NCBI GenBank assembly: GCA_004794655.1
Contig: SMMW01000518.1
Location: forward strand, 496,001-560,000
From: Marisa cornuarietis
Lineage: Eukaryota; Mollusca; Gastropoda; Architaenioglossa; Ampullariidae
DNA: 64,000 nt
Reading direction: 5' to 3'
This document shows positions 48,516 through 57,953 of the stretch, piece after piece. The notes under the pieces are model-generated. The model was not told the origin of the DNA. It did no database searches and worked only from the letters and a program-made list of their open reading frames with translations. Each line of letters starts with the position of its first letter. Position 1 is the stretch's first letter. The translations under genes and the position numbers were made by a program.

Positions 48516-48967
48516 GGTGTCACGATCTATAGCTTTCCCTAAGCTACCACTTTGCCTCTCATAGTGCGCATGCGCAGGGGGCGTTGTATAGTATTATAGC
48601 GTGCTAATATAGTATGCACAGACTGATTTTTAATTAGTTTGAACGAAATGTCTTATGTGAAGTACACAGCTGTTATTGTCGCTTAGCGATACAAATGACC
48701 GATCGTACATTGAAGTCAAGGGAAGTAATCCAGTCGTTTTGACTACTTAGATTTCATTATTTATTTCCGCACTACATAGTATACACAGTTACAAGATGTA
48801 ATAAAATACATACGTTTATGAATATGTACTGCATAGCTTAAAATGCTCGCAAACCTTTCCAGACTATGACAAACCCGTCATGTGGTGGACATGACCTGTT
48901 GACCCCTGCGCATGCGCACTGTGAGAGGCAAAGTGGTAGCTTAGACAAAGCCATAGATCGTGACACC
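48516..48967. mobile_element. Foldback/MITE-like element (452 bp)
   Basis: The 65-bp arms 48516-48580 and 48903-48967 are inverted repeats with four mismatches (about 94% identity). Each contains the palindrome GCGCATGCGC and a GAGAGGCAAAGTGGTAGCTT block (or its complement). They enclose 322 bases of A/T-rich non-coding sequence. A weaker match outside the arms (TAATAGACCTT near 48458 against a TTACGGACCTT reading near 49015) may mean the element is larger, about 48450-49025. No transposase and no certain target-site duplication are visible. Confidence 0.75.
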
Positions 48968-49341
48968 TGTATAGTAGCTACCGAAACATATTTGCACTGA
49001 CCGATATATCGAAAGGTCCGTAATGCGGGATTTGAAAGTCACGTTCCATGTCTCTTGTATTTGTTTGTCGCCATTTTGTACAGCTTGTTTTGCCTAAGTA
49101 CATACTGTACTATGTGCTATATACATCTCTTGCATGTGTGTGCCACCAGCCTGCATCATTTGCTTTGTCCCATGTGCATATAATGGCGCATGTACATGTC
49201 ACTTTCAGTGCGTACTGTGTACATATCTTCAAACATTGTTATCACTTGCAATCGAAAGAAAAGAAGAGTCTGGCTGCTACATCATGAAAATGGATTAAAG
49301 AAGGAGGACACAATATCCAGGGTTAAGAAGACAAAACAAGA
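48968..49341. other. No gene recognised
   Basis: Short Met/His/Val-rich frames (49048-49287) and no repeat beyond the possible outer edge of the foldback element. Confidence 0.4.
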
Positions 49342-49352
49342 GCGCGCGCGCG

Positions 49353-49416
<64 letters not shown>
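49342..49416. repeat. (GC)n(CA)n alternating tract
   Basis: About 19 bases of GC alternation pass directly into about 56 bases of CA. This unbroken purine-pyrimidine alternation, with a CG core, is the strongest Z-DNA-prone sequence in the window. Confidence 0.95.
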
Positions 49417-49419
<3 letters not shown>

Positions 49420-50267
49420 ACTACCTGTCTTTTCGCACTTATAGGATATTATATGTTTAACGGCAACTCCATCCAAAGAAGACCAAGAGAACCCTCTTTG
49501 CTCGATCCGGTTTCTGCGGACAAGACAAGCCCTGACAAATTGGCTACAAAACATTTAAAAAGCCTGAGGCTTCCAACTGTTTTTCAATGAAGTTTCATTA
49601 TTTTATTTATGTTCGTCATATAGCTTCTAGTTGTCATTCCCGTCCTCACAGTGGCTGTTGATGCAGGATACACTGAATGTTGTCTGCATCCAAAATGGTC
49701 TCACTCGCCATGCACAGGCAGGTGGCCCAGCCATTTTTTTTCTCTCCGGTTCTTGTATTTGTAAAGCAGCAAAACCCCATTAAGCATGTAACCTTAGCCT
49801 GAGGCTGGTGCCATGACACGTGACCAGCAAGCGCCAGCCTTGTCCTGCGCGTGTGGAAATATGTCAAACAAATGATGCACAGTTGTGTCTACATGAAACA
49901 CACAATTGATGGTATAAATTATAGAACAGTTCAATTTTAGAACAGATAGAGAGAGGAGGTATAAAGCTTTCAAACATGTCTGTCATTTGAGTGAACTACT
50001 ACTACAGATATGTGTCCTAGTCGGATACTTGTTTGCTTGTCTGTCTTTAATGTAACACTTTTTCCTCTTTTTTTTAAATCTTTCGTCACCTTTTCATTCC
50101 TTCTTCTTTCTCTCTTTCTTTCGTCTTTAGACATTCCTTCTCTTGTTTTATTTCTTCCTTCGCCTGTCCTCACTCGCCCTAGTGTCTTTGCCTTTTGTAA
50201 GAAAAAAAAGTTTAGCGAGCGAAGAATAGTTGTTGTTATTGTTGTTGTTTTGCAGTGAGTTAGTGAT
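49417..50267. other. No gene recognised; pyrimidine-rich part
   Basis: A T/C-rich segment lies at 50040-50180. Minus-strand frame 49646-49867 has no recognisable domain. Confidence 0.4.
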
Positions 50268-50415
50268 GATAGGTGGGTTAGTGGGTAAGCTAGTGGGAAG
50301 AAGGAATGTCAGATACCCCTTCCCGACATCTGGGTCGACTCGGGGTAGCTGGCTGGCGCCACACAGCTATCCAAACGGCTTTGACGCCGGCGCTCTAACC
50401 ATTCGGCTATCCAAA
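50268..50415 (-). mobile_element. SINE related to family A (diverged copy)
   Basis: Read on the minus strand it has the A box TAGCCGAATGG (50399-50409) and TTAGAGCGCCGGCGTC, then GAGTCGACCCAGATGTCGGG and GGGTATCTGAC. These match the same blocks of family A (TGGCCGAGTGG, TTAGAGCGCTGGCGTC, AGTCGACCCAGCTGACGGG, GGGTACCTGAC), but the middle with the B box is replaced and the 3' half differs. It is an older or sister subfamily. Confidence 0.55.
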
Positions 50416-50538
50416 ATGAAAAAAAAATGCGTCCCCACGACGAGATACGAATCTAGAACCTCCCGATCCCTTCTATGTTCTCGCGCTTAATCCCGCATCA
50501 AATCAATTTTTTTCCCCAATTTTATCTTATCCTACTGA

Positions 50539-50766
50539 ATCATTCACATCGTTAAAAAAAAACTATCCTTCAGTTCGAAACTTACCGCAGTGAACAAATT
50601 CACGAAAGACGCTTTAACATTATCCCAGAAAATATCAGAAGAAATCGAGGTCAGGCTGACTTGGCAGCGAGACAATAAACAGCTTCGAAGGCTACTGCCG
50701 CCATCAGCAGTTAAATCTTCAACTTCCGATTCCTCGGAAGGACGAAAGAATCAGAATCGATGTTAA
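50539..50766 (+). other. Open frame without ATG, status unknown
   Basis: A 75-codon plus-strand frame ends at TAA 50764-50766 and contains NKFTKDALTLSQKISEEIEV and RDNKQLRRLLPPSAVKSSTS. It reads as a charged helix followed by a Ser-rich tail and could be an exon, but no family and no convincing splice sites were seen. A chance frame of this size is expected many times in the window. Confidence 0.12.
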
Positions 50767-51544
50767 AGCTTCTTCCACTTTCTTCTCTCAAGCCTGTCGA
50801 TCATGACTGCTCTTGGATGCTACGACTTGTTACCAGTTCGTTCGAACCATCTTTTTTTCAATCTTTTTTCCTGCCCTCTGTTGTCGACCATTGTCGACCA
50901 GACGGCAGCATCGTCTGGTAACGTTTCCGCATGATGTGCGGTATGCGCGCGCACATTTCCGGCCGTTTGCCAAGCGATTCCGGGAGACTGCCAGTAAGTT
51001 CTAATACTGTTCTTTGCGTGCTCAGCAGCCTCTTGTTCAGCACGGGAGGCGGAAAAATCTAACGCTGTTTTTTTTTTTCTTCCTAGGAGATAATTCTTTC
51101 CATGGCAACATGGGATGTTTCAACTTCCCATCTGTAAAGACAAACCTCGTTTTGACGAGAAGTGCAATGAGACCCGACATCAGAGATACAAGGGCCGTGC
51201 CAAATGCCGACCTAGACGCAGGTCATAAATACGTAATCTTATTCTATACACCTGTCACACCTACATACCTGTCAAGCAGAATAGAGGTAGAATATGCAGG
51301 CAGTAGACGAAATCAACCTCAGGAAACTATGGCAGAATGAAAGATAGATGAAAAAATAAATAAGAAACTAGAAAATGTTCAGACAAAAAGTCTTTAATAA
51401 ACCTGGACAATATTTAAAACAACCTTATTAAAGCCTTAAAGAAATATGTAGTAAGAGGAAAATAGAAAAAGGAATTCGAAAGATGACTGAATTGTAGAAT
51501 GACATTATGGAAGAAGAGAAAGATACTGTTTCGAATGTGCGTAA
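50767..51544. other. No gene recognised
   Basis: A 108-codon plus-strand frame (51014-51340) begins near a T run and has no recognisable domain. The A-rich 51340-51540 part leads into the LINE fragment. Confidence 0.4.
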
Positions 51545-52238
51545 ATTCTATGAAGAGTGAAGTTTATGTGAAGACATGACATGACAGTAGAACACCAGGC
51601 ACTTTGGACATCAATATCAATGGCATGCCACGCAGACAAACATCAGGCTTCAAGTACCTTGGGGACATTTTTGCAGAGGACTGCAAGAGAGACAAAGCGA
51701 TAAAGACCTGGATACAAAAGCAAGCAATGTTAGCCACCAGCTGGCCCCACTCCTTAGACACCCCATCATCTCAATGAAGACTAACCAACGCCGTGTCCAT
51801 ACCCGCCATATTAGTCTCAGACCTCAGCACTGACCAAAAGCCAGGAGAAAAATGAAGAACATGCGACATGAGAAGGGCCATCATCAAAAAAAGAAAGACG
51901 AGCATTACTCTTTACATCAATCAACAGAGTTGTCAATAGTTGTGATTATCCGCTATATAAATCACATGCTTATTTTTTTTTTTTTTTAACAATCCAAGTG
52001 GTGGTGGGTCGGTGGTTTGGCCATATGACCCGGTTGCCAGTCGACCAGCCAGCACTGAGAGCCAACACTCAAAGATGCTCGGACACACGAGCAAGAGGAT
52101 GACCCCGCAGACGCAGGATTGACTGAGAGGGAGAGACTGTCTCGTCATGTGACCTTACTGTCATCGAGACCTCACAATAGCAGCCACCGTCCCAAGCACC
52201 CCGCGACGTTCAAGGATACCAGTGGACGATAAAAATAA
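51545..52238 (+). mobile_element. Non-LTR retrotransposon C-terminal fragment, interrupted
   Basis: The plus strand encodes TPGTLDININGMP and SGFKYLGDIFAEDCKRDKAI (51590-51700), typical of the region just after the RT palm in LINEs. A long stretch of the same frame carries scattered stops. The final part at 51990-52170 reads RWFGHMTRLPVDQPALRA and SDTRARG-PRRRRID, a conserved C-terminal block of mollusc LINEs. An 83-base insertion at 51905-51987 splits the two. The sequence ends at a TAAAAATAAATATAT tail. It is a different LINE family from the one at 31-33 kb. Confidence 0.75.
51905..51987 (+). mobile_element. L2-like LINE 3'-end fragment with poly(T)
   Basis: TTGTCAATAGTTGTGATTAT then CGCTATATAAATCACATGC and 15 Ts. 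The first block matches 45032-45046 and the second matches the end at 45.24 kb, with the material between them missing. It interrupts the host LINE at 51545-52238, so it arrived later. Confidence 0.65.
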
Positions 52239-52254
52239 ATATATATATATATAT
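52239..52254. repeat. (AT)n run
   Basis: Short AT alternation at the end of the LINE fragment, followed by GA repeats. Confidence 0.85.
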
Positions 52255-52337
52255 ACAGAGAGAGAGGATAGGATAACAAAGAACTCATAAAATCCGCCCT
52301 ATCGCATACATAAAAACTACTACCACTACCACCACCG

Positions 52338-52430
<93 letters not shown>
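52338..52430 (+). repeat. (CAT)n(CAG)n trinucleotide tract
   Basis: About 19 CAT units followed by 11 CAG units, without interruption at the junction. It is not inside a recognisable reading frame. Confidence 0.97.
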
Positions 52431-52431
<1 letters not shown>

Positions 52432-52548
52432 CGATTAGCTCTATATTATTTGTTGCTTCATTCAGAAAGACATTAGTGTCAGAAGCTATACTTCAAACAA
52501 ATTACCTGTCAATCTAAACACGTAATGACTTTGCAAATGTAGTGTGCA

Positions 52549-52571
52549 TGTGCGTGTGCGTGCGTGCGTGC

Positions 52572-52609
<38 letters not shown>
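52549..52609. repeat. (GCGT)n(GT)n microsatellite
   Basis: GCGT tetranucleotides pass into GT, as in the tract at 36.8 kb. Confidence 0.95.
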
Positions 52610-52613
<4 letters not shown>

Positions 52614-52655
52614 AGGCAGGTAAATACGAAATCGACTGGTATAAAAATCTCTCTT

Positions 52656-52723
52656 TATATATATATATATATGTGTGTGAGAGAGATAGAGGAGTGTGTG
52701 TGTGTGTGTGAGAGAGAGAGAGA

Positions 52724-52801
<78 letters not shown>
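52656..52801. repeat. Compound (TA)n(GT)n(GA)n(GT)n tract, 146 bp
   Basis: TA, short GT, GA, short GT, GA and finally about 76 bases of pure GT (52726-52801), the longest pure GT run in the window. Confidence 0.97.
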
Positions 52802-52803
<2 letters not shown>

Positions 52804-53608
52804 GTATTCGCGTGTGTACCATGCAGATGACAGTTACCGAAGCAGTATCAGACTGGTTACCTCTGTTCTAAGGTAAACGCTTCGCTAGCTGACTCCTGCC
52901 TCTTGCAAACTGTGTCAATAAATAAATAAACGACTTGATGACAAGAAAATTTTTGGATGTTGGGACTGAGCTGCAACATTACAACACCTCGCCATTTGAA
53001 TGCAAAATGTTCACTCATCACTAAAGACACAGGGATAGTAGTGACTTGCATGATGGAAAATCTTGATCAATAACGTTCAAAATAGTCGTTATCGACCCCT
53101 CTCCTCCATTGTATCCTTTATCTCAGGGCAGAACACCGTGACAATAATTGCTGTCTATCTATAGAATCCGCATCGACTGCTGTACTTCACCACTACCCCC
53201 CCCCCAATCCTTTTTATCTCCCCCCTCCCGTAAATCTCCTTCCAGCCCTTAGCGTGTTTGCTCTGAGACTACTGGCTTAGTCCATGATTATCAGGCTAGA
53301 ATATGCCTACCGTGGTGTCGAGGTTGGCTGAAAATAGCCCCCTGTTGATTAAGTCAGGTTCCGGCAGAAGAGAAGCAAATGCCCGCTCCTTAGTGTGCAG
53401 ATAAACAATGCAGTTATTAGTCTATTTTTAGTGCTGCATGCGTACACAAGATGTAGATTTTCATGGTGGAGAGCGCTTGTACGGAGCACAGACTTGTTTA
53501 GGTTCTCAATGTTTTGGTGGGTTTTTCTGTAATAGTGTAATCCCTTGTTAGACTGACGGCTATTGGATATTACTGTATCTTTAGACAAGGGAGAACGATT
53601 GCTGCGTC
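52802..53608. other. No gene recognised
   Basis: C run at about 53198-53206. Short frames only. Confidence 0.4.
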
Positions 53609-54010
53609 TCTGTGTGTGTGTGTGGTTTTGTTTGTGTGTGTGGTGTTTGTGGTTTCTCTGAGTGTGTGTTTGTTTTGTGTGTGTGTGTGTGTGTGTGTGG
53701 TTTTGTTTGTGTGTGTGGTGTTTGTGGTTTCTCTGAGTGTGTGTTTGTTTTGTGTGTGTGTGTGTGTGTGTGGTTTTGTTTGTGTGTGTGGTGTTTGTGG
53801 TTTCTCTGAGTGTGTGTTTGTTTTGTGTTTGTGTGTGTGTGTGTGTGTTGTTTTTGTGGTTTCTCTGTGTTTGTGTGTGTGTGTGTGTGTGTGTTGTTTT
53901 TGTGGTTTCTCTGTGTTTGTGTGTGTGTGTGTGTTGTTTTTGTGGTTTCTCTGTGTTTGTGTGTGTGTGTGTGTGTTGTTTTTGTGGTTTCTGTGTGTGT
54001 GTGTGTGTGT
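53609..54010 (+). repeat. GT-rich minisatellite, two unit types
   Basis: Type 1 units of 73-75 bp carry GGTTTTGTTTGTG, GGTGTTTGTGG and TTTCTCTGAG (TCTCTGAG at about 53655, 53730 and 53803). They give way to four shorter units of about 40-45 bp carrying TTGTTTTTGTGGTTTCTCTG. The whole block is T/G-rich on the plus strand. It creates a 199-codon minus-strand frame rich in Thr, His, Asn and Lys, plus several Cys/Val frames on the plus strand, all artefacts. Confidence 0.92.
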
Positions 54011-54354
54011 TGGGGCGCGCGCGTGTGCGTATGCATAACGGAGATCAGTATAAGGATGCAGTCTGTGCATTTCCGCTACATCACTGTCATCACACACGTG
54101 TTCACTGAGTTGATTATACATGTACAGTGTGTACGTGTGGGAGTTAATTTTACACGTGCAGTGTGACATGCGTGTTTAGTTAGCTCTTCAAGCACATACC
54201 TGACTGAGTGTGTCCTGCCCTTTACGCTGACCTCTCATGACCTTATCCATGAAAGGGTCTGTAAATATTGTGAAGCTGTCTACAGACCTGCAACACGGAT
54301 CATAATCATTACTTCAGTTTACTTAACCAACGCATTCTGATTATCTACTTATCT

Positions 54355-54376
54355 AAAAAAAAAAAAAAAAAAAAAA
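54355..54376. repeat. Poly(A) run
   Basis: Twenty-two consecutive A bases directly before the 52-bp tandem duplication. Confidence 0.9.
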
Positions 54377-54378
54377 CA

Positions 54379-54482
54379 GATAAGATTTTGGTTAACCACG
54401 ACTATGTCTAAAGCCAATGTTTTTTTGTTAGATAAGTTTTTGGTTAACCACGACTATGTCTAAAGCCAATGTTTGTTTTTAT
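54379..54482 (+). repeat. 52-bp tandem duplication
   Basis: GATAAGATTTTGGTTAACC at 54379 and GATAAGTTTTTGGTTAACC at 54431 each lead into an identical CACGACTATGTCTAAAGCC segment. Period 52, two units. Confidence 0.95.
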
Positions 54483-55048
54483 TTATCAAAAAAGTTTCAT
54501 CAAATCGAGCAGTTTTCTACCTCCACGAGCTCTTTTCGTTGCACATGTTTTCACCACATCACGACCATCACTGAGGTCTCTGAGGTCGCTTGTTCTTCTT
54601 TCAAGCTTTGGTCCCTTCTTTGCTTTCAGTGAGTATAGGCATGTGTTCGGCTAGATTATTTTTAATTATAAAATTCACGAATAGCGTATTTTTAGTCGTA
54701 CAAACATTTTGATTGGCAATCAGAAACTTAATAATCTCTCTTGGCATCGCAATGCTAGCTTTTCCCCTGCTCGCTGTTCTCATTATATTTCCTATAGTGC
54801 TTATTAGTCTGTTTCCCACAGTGTCTCCCACATTGCCGTTTCCCGCTGTGCCTCACTTGTAATTACACTTGTAATTGTGCCTCACACATTATGTTTTATG
54901 TTATGCCTCACAAATTATGTTTCACATTGTGCCTGCATTACATTTCACATTATGTCTGTTACCGTGTTTCACATCGTACCTCCCATATGATTTTTCCTAT
55001 GGAGCCTTTTACCTGAGTTTCACTTGCGCATCACATACTAGATTTCAC
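54483..55048. other. No gene recognised; weak internal repeats
   Basis: The 54840-55040 part repeats short words such as GTGCCTCAC, TTATGTTT and TTTCACATT, which looks like an old degenerate array leading up to the (ATG)n run. Confidence 0.5.

Positions 55049-55111
<63 letters not shown>
55049..55111. repeat. (ATG)n trinucleotide tract
   Basis: Twenty-one ATG/GAT units without interruption. It yields a poly-Met stretch in one frame, which is not a gene. Confidence 0.97.
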
Positions 55112-55113
<2 letters not shown>

Positions 55114-56304
55114 AAAAATTATGCCTTTCATTATGTTTTACATTGTGCCTCACAGTGCCTGTCCACTAAATACCTCCGACAGGTGTGGACGAAACTGGTC
55201 TTCTTTTATCAAATCTGTTTATCAGCTCATGTCCGAGCTCCCCCGCCCCCCATCAAAAAAGCTTAAAAAATACCTTTCCCATCCATCATCGCAGTGAGCA
55301 GATGACTTTCACAAACAATACAACCTCGTTCCTGCCCCCTTTTTCCTCTCCACCAAAGTTAGTTTTGTGCGAGACTAGTTTCCCTCAATTGAGGAGAAAA
55401 CTCGATGCTTTTCTGTCAGGCGACGGCTTCCTCTAACTTGGAAATATCGCAGCCGCAAATCCAGGTACTGATGGGGATGAGACAAACATCCATATCAGTG
55501 GCAAAGTAGGTAATTGGCCGGGAAAACAGATCCTTCCGCTCCCTGCAAATGGGATACAATGTCGACTCGTTGCAACGTGCGTGACATCTCGCTGTGTTAG
55601 TTGGGAGGTGATGGAGAAGGAAACCCTGGGGGAAAAAAATATTAAGCAAAGGATCGAAACTGGTGGGGTTTTCATGTCTGCGCAAACACATTAAAAACAA
55701 AAACTTTAAAAGGCCAGAAGACACAAACATCTTCGTAGATTTTCCTGTCTGCAGGACTGTGCACGACATTTACAAGACCAGACACCCAAACCAAAAAGTG
55801 TCAGGTGTCTCTTCGTCTCTAAGAGAAGACCCCCATGAACTCCATGCACTAAAATGTCTACATAACCCATTTGAAATTTTCGACTCTTGTGCACGTCAAC
55901 AGTCTACATAACCTCAGCTGACGAAATTTCGGCAAGACATTTCGACTTCCTTTCACTATGTCAGGTCGCTGTTTTGTGATTTCCTGCACGCTATATGAAA
56001 CATTTGCCCAGACAGCCACCAAACCATGTTAAGATGGGGACAAAATACGGAGCTTTAGTTTCAAAAGGAGGAGGAAAAGGGGGTGGATAATTGTTTACTT
56101 TGAGGCTCAAAGTATGAGCCAGTCACAAAAGCTTTATCATGCCAACTTGGAGAGGAAAAAAATGACTGACTTACCTAACCACAGAGGAGGTCTGAAGACA
56201 GAACTGCCAATCGTCATGACTAAACCGTTGCCCTACCGAACCATCCTAAGGAAAAGAAAGATTGGGTTATATTATTAACAAGCGCTTCACCGTTGTCCAT
56301 CCGA
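55112..56304. other. No gene recognised; contains a 36-bp repeated core
   Basis: Both strands are open over parts of 55416-55911 (117, 80, 82 and 62 codons). None of these has a recognisable domain. The 36-bp segment 55869-55904 is nearly identical to 59080-59115. Confidence 0.4.
55869..55904 (+). repeat. 36-bp dispersed motif, copy 1
   Basis: ATTTGAAATTTTCGACTCTT and the following bases match 59080-59115 with a single C/T difference over 36 bases, while flanking sequence is much less similar. Confidence 0.85.
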
Positions 56305-56500
56305 GAAGAAAGCAAGAAAAAGGAAGGGGAGGAAAGACAGAGGAAGAAAAGGAATGAAGAAGAAAGAAAGAGGAAGAAAATAAATGAACAATAAAGAAAA
56401 AAAAGTATAAAAAATTAAAGATAAAAAGAGAAAATTGAGATCAGAAAGAATAACAAGAAAGAAAATAATAAAATATGAATAAAAGAAATAAAAGAAGAAT
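56305..56500 (+). repeat. Polypurine tract
   Basis: The plus strand is almost entirely A and G (GAAA and GGAA words). The minus-strand Phe/Ile/Leu frame over it is compositional. Confidence 0.9.
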
Positions 56501-56584
56501 AGCCCTGCATTCAACATGCTCATCGGAGCATCTATGATGAGCAAACGAATGTCTTTGTCTTGGAATGAGATCAACCCGTCCTTA

Positions 56585-56608
56585 CACGCACGCACGCACG
56601 CACACACA
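56585..56608. repeat. (GCAC)n microsatellite
   Basis: Short GCAC tetranucleotide run ending in CACACA. Confidence 0.9.
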
Positions 56609-57868
56609 AGGCTTCAGTTAGATTGTAATTTGAGAAGACACGGACATTCCCACTAAGTAAACGCTTGTAAGCGTCCAGAAAGTGGACCTAGTGTTTTTTG
56701 TTTTTGTTGATGGGGTAGAGAAGCGAGGCAATCGTCAAAGTCGCAGTTTTATTCTATCCTTCCTTCCTTCCTTTCCTCGGAGTCCACGTAATTTCAGGGA
56801 CCAGTTGCCAGCACGCTAATATACGGGGGCTGTAAACACACATCCACACAGTCACACGGAGATAATTGTAAGTGATGGCTGACAACCTGAATAGACTCTG
56901 AATCTTTTACCCGACGACGGTCTGCCTGTGGCCTTGTGGTTGTTGGCGCCACGTTTGGAGAGAAGGAGAGACGAGAAAAGGAATAAAACGGTGTCGGGAG
57001 GTGCGTTGGCTATCAATCAACGCCGCAGTCGTCAACATTCCCCCCCCATCGGACGGCGTCCTTCACCCTGCTCCCCTTCCCTGCCCATGTCTCTCAATGA
57101 GAGTGACGTCACTCCGCCTCAACGGTTTGAGGGAGCCGTAGCTGTGTACATCTTTCTTCTCGGCGTCGATCTGATCTGAGTCTCCATCGTTTGGCCTTTA
57201 CTTTTCCCCGGTATCCTCGTCCTTTTGCTGAGTATCTCCTGCGTCTTTTTTTTTTACTGTTAATGTTTTTCATTTATTTCTACGGCTAACTTTATCAACT
57301 GTCGATCTTTTCTCATTATAACCGTCAAGTTTATTTGCTAAGAAAAGAGAGAGCAGATGATGCTGCTTCACTGCATATAAACTGACCATCAGAGAGCACC
57401 TGGTATTTTTCTACTGATGCTGTGCCACAGTTGGTTTCGTTATGTTCACTTACTTGTTACATGGTGCTTATGCAGCATCATGGCCCTCAGTACAGTTACA
57501 CACCACATCGTGTAAGCACGTGTGAGGCATTGTGTGATCGGAACACAGGACAGCTTCGTCATATGACCTTTGTTATTCTTCCACCATATTTTGTTATCAT
57601 ACAGAAGTGGGAAGTGGCTTTATACTTCTGCTGAAGTTTGTTGTGACAATGGCATTTTTGTATCTGGGACATTGACAGGACCAACAAGCAGCACTCGCAC
57701 GTGTGCATAATTATGTGAGTGTGCATTTCAGATGATGTAAAGAAATGTTTATTTGTATAAATTTTAAGGTGTCTGGGTATTTGTCTGGTTGTTTATCTTC
57801 ATGAGTTTGCTTTTTTCTGGTTGATTGCTTCAAGGGAAATGTTGTCCTTCATTTTGGAAGAATGTCGA

Positions 57869-57872
<4 letters not shown>
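56609..57872. other. No gene recognised
   Basis: Frames at 56928-57179 and 57422-57634 lack recognisable domains. A TTCC run lies at 56757-56771. Confidence 0.4.
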
Positions 57873-57916
<44 letters not shown>

Positions 57917-57953
57917 CGCGTGTGCGTGTGTGTGTGTGTGTGCGTGTGTGTGT
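57873..57953. repeat. GT-rich microsatellite with CGTG interruptions
   Basis: About 80 bases of alternating GT with several GCGT variants. Confidence 0.95.

Noticed and set aside
53570..54169. 199-codon minus-strand open frame, the longest in the window
   Set aside because: It is read-through of the GT-rich minisatellite: almost only Thr, His, Asn, Lys and Gln in repeat register.
54875..55297. 140-codon plus-strand frame
   Set aside because: Its centre is a poly-Met run from (ATG)n and its flanks are degenerate short repeats.
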